Positions 34,285 to 43,086 of a DNA stretch of 64,000 nt are shown here, piece by piece. A program made the position numbers and the translations under genes. The first letter of the stretch is position 1. Every line of letters begins with the position of its first letter. The notes beneath the pieces are model-generated. The model worked only from the letters and a program-made list of their open reading frames with translations, had not been told where the DNA came from and made no database searches. The stretch lies in assembly GCA_017541375.1 (NCBI GenBank), contig JAFXZE010000005.1, positions 62,001 through 126,000 of the forward strand, given 5' to 3'. The stretch comes from Clostridia bacterium. Lineage in GTDB: Bacteria > Bacillota > Clostridia > Christensenellales > UBA1242.

Positions 34285-35757
34285 ATGAAATTTGATTTGA
34301 TAAAGAAAACTAAAAACTTGGTAGAAATTAAGTTTGAATCTACCAAAGAAGAGTATGAAAATGCTAGCGACACAGCTTATGAGAAAAATAAGTATAAATA
34401 CGAATTTGAGGGATTTAGAAAAGGAAAAGTTCCTAAAAAAGTAATTGAGCGCAATATGGGAGATATGGTGTTTTTTGAAGACGCTTTTACAATTTTAGCT
34501 GACACAGTCTACTTAGACGCTATGCAGGCAAATCCCGATTTGCACACCTATGCAGAACCTAGTTTAAGTTATAATAGTTTTGCTGATGGAATAGTAAAAG
34601 GGACTATCACTCTCAAAGTTTTGACCCCACCTACTTTAGGTAAATATAAAGGTTTGGAGCTAAAAGTAAAACAACAAACCGTAACTGATGACATGATTGA
34701 AGCTGAAATAGCTCATGCTCAAACTCATCACACCCACTCTCACCCCGCACCAAACAAAGTGGCAGAGCTTGGCGACATTGTGGTAATCGATTTTGTGGGA
34801 AGCATGGATGGAAAAGAGTTTGATGGCGGAAAGGCTAATGACTACTCTCTCGAGCTTGGTTCTCATTCATTTATCGACACTTTTGAAGACCAACTAGTAG
34901 GTCATAAAGAAGGTGATCATGTTTCTGTACATGTAACCTTCCCTACCGATTACGGGGCTAAGCCTCTTGCTGGTAAAAAAGCATTGTTTGAATGTGATAT
35001 AAAGAGTGTAAATACAAAGCACATTCCAGAGATTAATGATGAATTAGCTCAACATGTGGCTGGCGTAAAAACACTAGATGAATGGAGAAAAGAAATAAAA
35101 GCACAACTAGAGCATGAAGTTGCGCATGCAAACTCAAATGCTTATGAAGAAGCAATAATTAATGAAATAATTAAAACAAGCAAAATTGAATTGCCTGACG
35201 AATATGTAGATACCCAACTCGACTTAATTATGCGTGACCTTAGCCAAAGACTTGCGTACCAAGGTATGCGAATAGACGATTATGCAAACTACCTTGGAAC
35301 AACCGTAGAAAAGCTCCGTGAAGAACGTCGTCCTGATGCTATTCACATTGCTCAAACAAAACAGGTTTTTGAGGCTGTAATCACTGCAGAAAAGCTATCT
35401 GTTAGCGAAAAAGAAATCGATGCTGAACTTGCTGATTTTGCAAAGGCAGCTAAAAAAACAGTAAAAGAATATAAAGACACAATGGATAGCAAGCGTTATG
35501 ACTACATCCACAGTGATATTCTTATGAGAAAGCTAATAAAATTCTTAAAGGACAACAACACTCTCATACCCGTAAGTGAAGACGAAAAAAATCCACCGAA
35601 AAAACCAGCAGCTAAGAAAGCAGAAACTAAATCTACAGAAAAGAAGGCTGAACCAAAAACAACATCAAAAAAAGCCGAAACAAAAAGTGTAGCTAAAAAG
35701 GCTGAAAGCAAACCGAAGGCTACACCCAAAAAAGCATCTACAAAAACTACAAAATAA
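34285..35757 (+). CDS. tig: Trigger factor with lysine-rich tail
   Basis: 490 residues, longer than the usual 430-450. The ribosome-binding N-domain has GFRKGKVPKKVIE (residues 46-58); the FKBP-type PPIase domain spans about 150-240 (GDIVVIDFVGSMDGKEFDGG); the C-terminal chaperone arms follow to about residue 430. The last 55 residues are a histone-H1-like Lys/Ala/Pro/Thr tail with repeated (K)KAE(T/P/S)K units, not part of the known trigger factor fold. It acts as a cotranslational chaperone at the exit tunnel. GGAGG precedes ATG 34285. Followed by clpP-clpX, the common tig-clpP-clpX order. Confidence 0.95.
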   Translation: MKFDLIKKTKNLVEIKFESTKEEYENASDTAYEKNKYKYEFEGFRKGKVPKKVIERNMGDMVFFEDAFTILADTVYLDAMQANPDLHTYAEPSLSYNSFADGIVKGTITLKVLTPPTLGKYKGLELKVKQQTVTDDMIEAEIAHAQTHHTHSHPAPNKVAELGDIVVIDFVGSMDGKEFDGGKANDYSLELGSHSFIDTFEDQLVGHKEGDHVSVHVTFPTDYGAKPLAGKKALFECDIKSVNTKHIPEINDELAQHVAGVKTLDEWRKEIKAQLEHEVAHANSNAYEEAIINEIIKTSKIELPDEYVDTQLDLIMRDLSQRLAYQGMRIDDYANYLGTTVEKLREERRPDAIHIAQTKQVFEAVITAEKLSVSEKEIDAELADFAKAAKKTVKEYKDTMDSKRYDYIHSDILMRKLIKFLKDNNTLIPVSEDEKNPPKKPAAKKAETKSTEKKAEPKTTSKKAETKSVAKKAESKPKATPKKASTKTTK

Positions 35758-35761
35758 GCTT

Positions 35762-35796
35762 AAAAGATAATTCCATATGGGTTATCTTTTTTGTTT
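35762..35796 (+). terminator. Terminator of tig
   Basis: AAAAGATAA/TTATCTTTT stem with T6 tract; it separates tig from clpP. Confidence 0.75.
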
Positions 35797-35834
35797 TTGT
35801 GAGCATAATATATGTATACAAATAAGGAGCTATT

Positions 35835-36452
35835 ATGTATTTACCAACTGTAATCGACAAAATAGACAATTGTGAACACTCTTTTGACATATACTCTCGC
35901 CTGCTTGAGGACAGGATAATATTCATCACTGGAGAAATAGATGATTTGGTAGCAAACACTACAATAGCTGAGCTTCTTTATCTAGAAAGTAAAAGTAATT
36001 GTAAAGATATTTACCTATATATAAACTCCCCCGGAGGCGTAGCTCAAAGCGGACTAGCAATATTGGATACAATGAGATATCTTAGCTCTCCTGTTTCTAC
36101 AATATGCATAGGACTTTCTGCGAGTGCTGCCGCCCTAATACTCGCCGGTGGCAGTAAAGGTAAGCGCTTTGTTCTTCCACATAGCAAAGTAATGATTCAC
36201 CAACCTCTGGGAGGTATAAAGGGGCAAGTAAGTGAAATCGAAATATACTACAAAGAGGGACTAAAAGACAGAAACACTTATGCTAGCCTCTTAGCTGAAT
36301 TTTGTGGAAAAGACACCACCCAAATACTGGCCGATATCGAGCGAGATAATTATCTATCAGCAACTGAAGCTGTAAAATATGGCATTGTTGATAAAGTGCT
36401 CCCAATTACAAAAATTAAAGGTGGTGCCAAACATGCAAAATCCAAGTTGTAA
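35835..36452 (+). CDS. clpP: ATP-dependent Clp protease proteolytic subunit
   Basis: 205 residues. The triad is complete: Ser97 in GLSASAAA, His122 in MIHQPLGG, Asp171 in ERDNYLSATEA. The serine motif departs from the usual G(Q/L)AASMGA: the residue after Ser is Ala instead of Met. INSPGG (residues 63-68) forms the oxyanion region. It assembles as a tetradecamer with ClpX, encoded next and overlapping by 20 bases. ATG 35835 has AAGGAG at 7 bases. Confidence 0.95.
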   Translation: MYLPTVIDKIDNCEHSFDIYSRLLEDRIIFITGEIDDLVANTTIAELLYLESKSNCKDIYLYINSPGGVAQSGLAILDTMRYLSSPVSTICIGLSASAAALILAGGSKGKRFVLPHSKVMIHQPLGGIKGQVSEIEIYYKEGLKDRNTYASLLAEFCGKDTTQILADIERDNYLSATEAVKYGIVDKVLPITKIKGGAKHAKSKL

Positions 36453-37650
36453 TTTCTGTGGAAAAACTCAAGACAGTGTGAAAAAATTGATTTCTAGCCC
36501 AACAAGTGATTGTTACATTTGTGATACTTGTGTAGAAATTTGTAAAAGCATCATAACCCACAACACCGCTCACCACTCCCACACAAAATTTTCCCTTCCT
36601 CCTCCTCGTGAAATCAAAAAAATGCTTGATGACTACATCATAGGTCAAACTGAGGCAAAAAAAGCAATAGCAGTAGCTGTATATAATCATTATAAACGGC
36701 TAAACTACAATCTCTCTCCCAAAAAGAATAAAATAGAACTAGATAAAAGTAATATCCTCCTTATAGGTCCTACAGGTGTTGGAAAGACTCTGATAGCAAA
36801 AAGCCTAGCTCGCCTACTTGAGGTGCCTTTTGTGTGTGCTGATGCCACAACACTAACCGAAGCTGGCTACGTAGGAGAAGATGTAGATAGCATACTAAAT
36901 AAACTGATTGAAAATGCTAACGGAGATATCAACAAAGCCGAAATGGGCATAGTTTATCTTGATGAAGTAGATAAAATAGCCAAAAAAGTTGATACACGAA
37001 ATTTTACTAGAGATGTTAGTGGTGAAGGCGTGCAACAGTCTTTACTAAAAATTTTGGAAGGGTCACATGTTACCATAAACTCAAGTATTCGCAAAATGTC
37101 CAAAAATGACGAAGTTACAATTGATACAAGTAATATTTTATTTATCTGTGGCGGAGCTTTTGTTGGTTTGGATACATTATCAAAAAACCGCACTCAAATA
37201 AAGTCTGTTGGCTTTGATTCACCTACTAAAGTATCTACCAGCGTTTCCCCCACCGACTACAATATAGAGCCAATAGATTTGATAGAATTTGGCTTAATAC
37301 CAGAATTTGTTGGCCGCCTACCAATAGTTATAAACCTAAATCCACTCGACAAAAAATCATTACTTAACATTTTAACCAAACCTAAAAATAATCTAGTAGA
37401 CCAGTACAAAACTATATTTAATCTAGATGATGTCACTCTAGTATTTAGCCCTAAAGCGCTCAACCTTATAGCTGAAAAGGCACTAGAGCTAAAACTGGGT
37501 GCTAGAGGCTTGCGCACCGTGATGGAAGGAGTATTGCTAGACACAATGTTTCATCTAACGCATAAAGACAAAAATACTACTGTATTTATAGACGAAAACT
37601 GCATAAATGCTAAAGCACCTCCCCCTCAAAAAAAACAATTAAATCAGTGA
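36433..37650 (+). CDS. clpX: Clp protease ATP-binding subunit ClpX
   Basis: 405 residues from ATG 36433 (AAAGGTGG upstream, inside clpP). Zinc-binding domain with Cys6, Cys9, Cys30, Cys33 (CNFCGK, YICDTC); Walker A GPTGVGKT, Walker B IVYLDEVDK, sensor region EFVGRLP and the C-terminal GARGLRTVMEG. It unfolds tagged substrates and feeds them into ClpP. The stop-start overlap with clpP suggests coupled translation. No terminator was found right after it. Confidence 0.95.
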   Translation: MQNPSCNFCGKTQDSVKKLISSPTSDCYICDTCVEICKSIITHNTAHHSHTKFSLPPPREIKKMLDDYIIGQTEAKKAIAVAVYNHYKRLNYNLSPKKNKIELDKSNILLIGPTGVGKTLIAKSLARLLEVPFVCADATTLTEAGYVGEDVDSILNKLIENANGDINKAEMGIVYLDEVDKIAKKVDTRNFTRDVSGEGVQQSLLKILEGSHVTINSSIRKMSKNDEVTIDTSNILFICGGAFVGLDTLSKNRTQIKSVGFDSPTKVSTSVSPTDYNIEPIDLIEFGLIPEFVGRLPIVINLNPLDKKSLLNILTKPKNNLVDQYKTIFNLDDVTLVFSPKALNLIAEKALELKLGARGLRTVMEGVLLDTMFHLTHKDKNTTVFIDENCINAKAPPPQKKQLNQ

Positions 37651-37690
37651 ATAAAACTCAAAATTCGCCCAATTTTTGATATTTATTTGC

Positions 37691-37719
37691 TTGACAAAAT
37701 TATGCCAATATGCTATCAT
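37691..37719 (+). promoter_or_regulatory. Promoter of the 142-residue gene
   Basis: TTGACA (37691-37696) and TATCAT (37714-37719), spacer 17. Confidence 0.6.
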
Positions 37720-37748
37720 GTTGATATAATTTTGTTTTGAGGTGAGAG

Positions 37749-38177
37749 ATGGCTCAAAAGAATGAGATATATGATAAAATATTAAACTTATTCCCTCAGC
37801 TTGGGTGGAAAAAAATATTAGAGATTAAAAATAAAATACCTGCTTATGTATTTGCTACACGAGATAAAAATGGAGATGTTAAAATAGCAACTGTGACTAA
37901 AGAAGCAAACAGCAATCTAACATATGCGCAAGTCTTAAATATTGCTCTTAAGTATATACTTCCCGAAAATAAACGCGAAGCTATTGTAAAAAGCTTACTT
38001 AACAAAGAGATAACAGCGAAAAGATTAGATACGATAATAGCTTATGTCACTAATAACAAACCTATTTTAAGCAAAGTAAAAGATAGTACTAGAAGATTTA
38101 AAAAATTAATCAAACCCGATGATTCTAATACTAATAAAGAAAATCCGACTATTAAAGGAAATCCGACTATGTCATAG
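37749..38177 (+). CDS. Small basic protein, unknown function
   Basis: 142 residues, soluble, Lys/Asn/Ile rich. GAGGTGAG lies at 5 bases from ATG 37749. The N-terminal 40 residues alternate like a small alpha-beta fold (WKKILEIKNKIPAYVFATRDKNGDVKIATV). The C-terminus contains an N-P-T direct repeat coded by a duplicated AAATCCGACTAT, the second copy of which forms the terminator. No family recognised. Confidence 0.65.
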   Translation: MAQKNEIYDKILNLFPQLGWKKILEIKNKIPAYVFATRDKNGDVKIATVTKEANSNLTYAQVLNIALKYILPENKREAIVKSLLNKEITAKRLDTIIAYVTNNKPILSKVKDSTRRFKKLIKPDDSNTNKENPTIKGNPTMS

Positions 38178-38188
38178 CCGGATTTTTA
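38159..38188 (+). terminator. Terminator of the 142-residue gene
   Basis: AAATCCGACTAT/ATAGCCGGATTT stem with T5, overlapping the stop codon. Confidence 0.75.
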
Positions 38189-38191
38189 TAT

Positions 38192-40027
38192 TTATTTTGT
38201 GAGTGCTTTTTGATTAGAGGTAAAATGATTTTTTATTGTCTCTGTGCGTTTGTATCTAGCCTCATTCCCCACCATATCGATTGCTCCTATATAACCTCGA
38301 AAATCTCGTACACTACTGAGAAGCGCATCATCACTAAGCATAGTGTTAAAGAAACACTCTTTCTGTTCTTTTGATTCGTATATGCCAAAATTCTGTTCGC
38401 TAAATATGGTGTATCCACGATATTTTAATATATCCCCTACCAATTTACCTACATATACTTCGTAAGGATACATTTTCACGCTCTTTCCCTCTATCACAGA
38501 GTTCTTTATATCGCATGGGATAAGCACTATATTAGCCCCATCCTCACGCCTATATGCCCCGATTCTATTGTCCATTTGTTGGGTATCCCTGCCTATTCTT
38601 TCTACTCCCCTGATGCGTGAGCCATCACTAGTCAGGTACACACTACCTACGTCACCGTGATAATTCTTTGTAGCATCCTCAACATTTGTTTTATCTAATA
38701 TCGACATAATCCCCTTTTCTAGCATTGGGTCAATTGTTTGATTATTATTTTTCCTATATACAAACTCAGCTAGATTATTCCTACAGAATATCAAAACTGG
38801 TAGATTTTGTACATATGGCATACTTTGATGTAGATACCTAAAATATTCTCTGCCATTGATATCTATGGGCTCAATCTGAGTGACGTTTACTTCTTGATTA
38901 TCCTGCTCAAAATCAAATGATAATCTATCATATATCCTTCTTTTCAATACCTCAGCTAGAGTATCTTGATAAACTTGAGCATTAAGTAAGCTAAACTGCG
39001 GATTGGGTTGGTTGGGGATTAAGTTGATTTCAAACTTACGCTTATCATCCCTAAAGAAATCATTCACCTCTTTACCAATCCACATTGGTTTGTCAAATTG
39101 CCCAGTGTAGGCAAGCCTTGCCCCTTCTGAAACCAAATCCACTAGATAAAATTTTTCACCTAGCTTAACCACATTGTATGCATGTTTGCTATTTACATTG
39201 ATATAATTTTCTATATTTTGACGATTTAGAAATTCCCCCAATATGACAGAATATCCCAAACATATTGTTTGCTTGGTGATTAGTCCTCGCAAACTATTAT
39301 TATCTACACGGGTCTTAAGACTATTGTATGGTGGCACCCTAACCTCGAGCGTATTTTGCCAGAAAGTATTATACTTTATAGTGGAAACAATATAATTTTG
39401 GAGATATACAAATTTTTGCATATCGTTCCAATTGGTGCTCATCCCCTTTTCGGCTTCTTGTATCTCGTGCAGAATTTGACTCATCTCAAAAGTGGTGTAT
39501 ACAAATGGTCCTTTTAGTGCTCTCAAGTCATCTATAGAATACTGTGCTAGACTATCAAACTTGTTTTCTTTGATATTCATCCTAATCACATTTTGCGCAG
39601 TGTTAGATATGTAGTAATCTACATTTGGGTTAAAGTATTCTACCAACATTAAAAAAATCTCATCCAACCCTTTTGTTGTGCGCAAAGAAATGTGAGAATT
39701 ACTGCCCCCAATAGCATCAAAAACATTTTCCGCCTCTCCTATAGAAAAATACCTGTTAGCCACCTTTTCATCTATCAAATCTAGCAAAAAATCCACATAC
39801 AAATTACTATTGCCTACGCAATCAAATTTGGATTTTATCATCTCGCGCGCTTGTTGCTTTTTGGATAGATATTGAGCATTTACGTCATCACAAGATCCTT
39901 TTACAGTGTTTTCCTCACTATACTCTTTCTTGTTTAATTGTAGTTGTTTTTGTTCTACTTGAGAATATGTATCGTTAGCAAAGTATGCCCTAATTTTATC
40001 CGACATCTTGCCATTTGTTTTTACCAT
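38192..40027 (-). CDS. Large transglutaminase-like protein
   Basis: 611 residues from ATG 40027 (AAAGGA upstream; the longer GTG start lacks a site). No signal peptide or membrane helix. A transglutaminase-type core is visible at residues 200-300: a helix with Cys256 (QTICLGYSVILGEFL), His282 (NSKHAYNVVKL) and Asp297 (EKFYLVDL), the usual Cys-His-Asp order and spacing. Flanking regions (1-195 and 310-611) are unrecognised. Could be a protein cross-linking enzyme or a peptidase of that fold; cytoplasmic location is inferred from the absence of a signal. Probably the best preserved member of a set with the genes at 11.5 and 53 kb. Confidence 0.75.
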   Translation of the reverse strand: MVKTNGKMSDKIRAYFANDTYSQVEQKQLQLNKKEYSEENTVKGSCDDVNAQYLSKKQQAREMIKSKFDCVGNSNLYVDFLLDLIDEKVANRYFSIGEAENVFDAIGGSNSHISLRTTKGLDEIFLMLVEYFNPNVDYYISNTAQNVIRMNIKENKFDSLAQYSIDDLRALKGPFVYTTFEMSQILHEIQEAEKGMSTNWNDMQKFVYLQNYIVSTIKYNTFWQNTLEVRVPPYNSLKTRVDNNSLRGLITKQTICLGYSVILGEFLNRQNIENYINVNSKHAYNVVKLGEKFYLVDLVSEGARLAYTGQFDKPMWIGKEVNDFFRDDKRKFEINLIPNQPNPQFSLLNAQVYQDTLAEVLKRRIYDRLSFDFEQDNQEVNVTQIEPIDINGREYFRYLHQSMPYVQNLPVLIFCRNNLAEFVYRKNNNQTIDPMLEKGIMSILDKTNVEDATKNYHGDVGSVYLTSDGSRIRGVERIGRDTQQMDNRIGAYRREDGANIVLIPCDIKNSVIEGKSVKMYPYEVYVGKLVGDILKYRGYTIFSEQNFGIYESKEQKECFFNTMLSDDALLSSVRDFRGYIGAIDMVGNEARYKRTETIKNHFTSNQKALTK

Positions 40028-40222
40028 GTTATCATTCCTTTTCACTAAAATTAGGAAACAAGTATAAATCCCTTCAATATTTTACACTTGCCCCCATTAT
40101 AACACAACTTGAATTTAATTTCAAGACCACTTTAAAAAAAAATTGAATAATTTTAAATTTGGACGTCATTTTGCTTTATCTTTTTGGGACAATTAGTTAT
40201 AATAGAATAAAGGAGTAACACA

Positions 40223-42862
40223 ATGCAAAAATTAACTTATGAATTAAAACGTGACGAAGTTTTTGCTAAATATAAAACTAAAGCCGAAGGATTATCTGAT
40301 GATGAAGCTAGAGCTCGCCTACTAAAAAATGGACCAAATGAATTGCTTACAGCTAAACCTAAATCACGCTGGGCAATGTTTTGGGGACAATTTAAAGACC
40401 TAATGCTCATCATTTTGCTAATAGCAGCTCTTGTCACTGGAATAATAGCTTTTGCCACACAGAACTATACTGACCTAATCGATGTGGGTGTAATTTTGGC
40501 AATAGTTTTTATAAATGCTATCATAGGATTTATCCAAGAAAATAATGCCACCAAAGCAATAGAAAGCCTCAAACATCTCACTCAGCCTACAACAAAGGTA
40601 AAGCGAAATGGAAAAATAATAGAAATCCCTACTAGCCAAGTAGTAGTAGGCGATATTTTATACATCGAAGGCGGAGACATTGTTTGTGCAGACTGCTACC
40701 TTATAGAATGTGATGGGCTAAAGTGTAACGAAAGTTCACTTACAGGCGAATCTCTCGATGTAGTGAAAAAAGTTTGTGAGGGGTTGCCCGCTAAAACTTC
40801 TCTTTCAGAGCGAACCAACATGATATATTCGGGAAGCACTGTTTCATACGGACACGCATATGGAGTGGTGGTTGCCACTGGAATGGATACAGAAATTGGA
40901 AAAATAGCTCATATGATAAATAACCAATCCGAAGAAATGCCACACATTCAGAAAAAACTAAAATCTCTATCCCGCGTACTTACCTATATCATATTGGTAA
41001 TATCATTGATTGTTTTTTGTATAGACTATTTCGTACCTTCCCCTCGTACTATTGAAGATTCTCTACTCATTGCTATTGCTCTAGCTGTAGCAGCCATTCC
41101 CGAAAGTCTGCCAGCAGTCATCACCATCATTATGACTCGCAGTGTAGCCAGACTTAGCAAACGCCGTGCTATAGTTAAAAAGATGCATACCATCGAGACT
41201 TTGGGCGCATGTCAAGTAATATGTACAGACAAAACTGGTACTATTACCGAAAACAAAATCGAGCTAAACGAAGTATATTTTTCTAACAAAATGCTAAATA
41301 GTAAAAACTGGGGCAAAATAAAAGATACTCCACTTGCACTAGCTATGGCACTATGTAATGACTGTGTCGTTAGTAATGGGAAGCTAGTCGGAGATTCGGT
41401 AGATGTTTGTATGGTAAAATCTATGGAAAAACTAAAGTTAGACTTTACTAAAACTGTCGATACTTATCCCAAACTACATGAGTTTCCCTTTGACAGCACT
41501 CGCAATCTTCTTACAACCTATCACCCCATTTGGGATAATGTAATTGGTTTTTCAAGAGGAATACCCGATATAGTACTCTCCCACTGCGACTATGTCTATG
41601 TCGATGGAGAAAGACAAAAACTAACCGACGCAATAAGAGAAAACCTACTAAAAACTATTGAATCAATGTGTAAACGCGGAATGCGTTGCATAGGATTTAG
41701 CTATCACGAACATAAAGCCTCGGAATTTACCCATGATGAAGAAAATAGTCAGACTTTCTTAGGCATCACAGGACTACGTGACCCACCTCGCTCTACTAGT
41801 GCAACATCAGTCGCTGAATGCCAAGCCGCAGGCATCAAAGTTATCATGATAAGTGGGGATCATCCCACCACAGCCCAAGCTATAGCTAGCGAAGTAGGAA
41901 TTTTTCATAAGGGAGACCAAATCTTATCAGGTCCAGAGCTTGATGAACTGAGTGATGAACAATTTGACCAAGTTGTACAAAACACTACAGTATATGCCAA
42001 GGCTACCCCAGCCAACAAATTGCGTATTATTGCCGCATGGCAACGACTGGGAAATATTGTAGCTATGACTGGAGATGGTGTAAATGATGCCCCTAGCATC
42101 AAAGCAGCTGATATTGGCGTGGGAATGGGCAAAGGCGGCACTCAAGTAGCTAAAGAAGCCGCTGACATCATTCTCACTGATGACAACTTCTCCACCGTGG
42201 TCACAGCTGTAAGCGAAGGACGAAGAATCTATGACAATATCAAAAAAGTAATCCAATTCTTACTTGGAACCAACTTTGTAGAAGTACTCTCCATTCTCCT
42301 CATCACCTTTATTTGCCCACAACTCGGATTTTTGAGTGCAATTCAAATTCTCCTTATCAACCTCATCACCGACTCTCTCCCAGCTCTGTCCCTTTCGGTA
42401 GAACCTGCGGAGCATGACGCAATGACTAGAAAACCTAATCCAAGTGACGACAACTTATTTGCAGGAATTAAAATCCCTATGATAGTGCAAGTTATTTGGC
42501 AAACGGCTTGCGTTGTAATTTCATTTATTCTTTTAGAGTATCTTACTGGTGATAATACTCTAGCTATCACATTCTCATTTGTGATATTGTCTCTATCACA
42601 AATTTTCCATCTTATAAATGTAAGAAGTAAAGAAAGCATCTTCAAATCTAATCCCTTTCACAACAAACTTTTTTGGTTTACCTTTATAACTAGCATTATC
42701 ATAAATTTTGCAATTATAAATATAGGATTTTTGGCCAATATATTCGAATTTAAAGCACTTTCCCCACTACTTTGGCTAATAGCTTTTGGGGTATCATTCT
42801 CTATCATTCCCGTGATGGAAATCTACAAATTTATTAAATCAAAGTGTAAAAAAAATAACTAA
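40223..42862 (+). CDS. Calcium-transporting P-type ATPase
   Basis: 879 residues. N-terminal cation-ATPase domain, TGES loop (residues about 173-176), the phosphorylation motif CTDKTGT with Asp336, TGDGVNDAP hinge near residue 617 and about ten membrane helices. Helix 4 has PESLPAV and helix 6 NLITDSLPAL, the pattern of P2A SERCA/PMCA-type Ca2+ pumps. It exports Ca2+ (or Mn2+) from the cytoplasm using ATP. TATAAT lies at about 40197 upstream with a weak -35; AAAGGAG precedes ATG 40223. Confidence 0.93.
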   Translation: MQKLTYELKRDEVFAKYKTKAEGLSDDEARARLLKNGPNELLTAKPKSRWAMFWGQFKDLMLIILLIAALVTGIIAFATQNYTDLIDVGVILAIVFINAIIGFIQENNATKAIESLKHLTQPTTKVKRNGKIIEIPTSQVVVGDILYIEGGDIVCADCYLIECDGLKCNESSLTGESLDVVKKVCEGLPAKTSLSERTNMIYSGSTVSYGHAYGVVVATGMDTEIGKIAHMINNQSEEMPHIQKKLKSLSRVLTYIILVISLIVFCIDYFVPSPRTIEDSLLIAIALAVAAIPESLPAVITIIMTRSVARLSKRRAIVKKMHTIETLGACQVICTDKTGTITENKIELNEVYFSNKMLNSKNWGKIKDTPLALAMALCNDCVVSNGKLVGDSVDVCMVKSMEKLKLDFTKTVDTYPKLHEFPFDSTRNLLTTYHPIWDNVIGFSRGIPDIVLSHCDYVYVDGERQKLTDAIRENLLKTIESMCKRGMRCIGFSYHEHKASEFTHDEENSQTFLGITGLRDPPRSTSATSVAECQAAGIKVIMISGDHPTTAQAIASEVGIFHKGDQILSGPELDELSDEQFDQVVQNTTVYAKATPANKLRIIAAWQRLGNIVAMTGDGVNDAPSIKAADIGVGMGKGGTQVAKEAADIILTDDNFSTVVTAVSEGRRIYDNIKKVIQFLLGTNFVEVLSILLITFICPQLGFLSAIQILLINLITDSLPALSLSVEPAEHDAMTRKPNPSDDNLFAGIKIPMIVQVIWQTACVVISFILLEYLTGDNTLAITFSFVILSLSQIFHLINVRSKESIFKSNPFHNKLFWFTFITSIIINFAIINIGFLANIFEFKALSPLLWLIAFGVSFSIIPVMEIYKFIKSKCKKNN

Positions 42863-42884
42863 ATTTTGCTAAAATTGAGAATTT

Positions 42885-42913
42885 AAAAAATAACTACTTT
42901 GTAGTTATTTTTT
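42885..42913 (+). terminator. Terminator of the Ca2+-ATPase gene
   Basis: AAAAAATAACTAC/GTAGTTATTTTTT, a 13-bp stem with a 3-base loop. Confidence 0.9.
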
Positions 42914-43003
42914 ATTATTATAATATTTCTTTTTTTGCCATCATTCTTATGTATAAATGTGTCAAAAAATTCATTTTTAGGAATAAAATTTTAAAAAACA
43001 GTA

Positions 43004-43032
43004 TTGACAAAAAATAAAAATTACTATATAAT
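43004..43032 (+). promoter_or_regulatory. Strong promoter of the 497-residue coiled-coil gene
   Basis: Perfect TTGACA (43004-43009) and TATAAT (43027-43032) with a 17-base spacer: consensus at every position, so the gene is probably highly expressed. Confidence 0.8.
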
Positions 43033-43086
43033 ACCCGCGCATAACAGTATGCGAAAGTAACAAAATGAATAAAGCAGGTAAAAATT

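Noticed and set aside
37257..37544. Minus-strand frame of 95 residues inside clpX
   Set aside because: Antisense shadow of a conserved ClpX region with no start signal.
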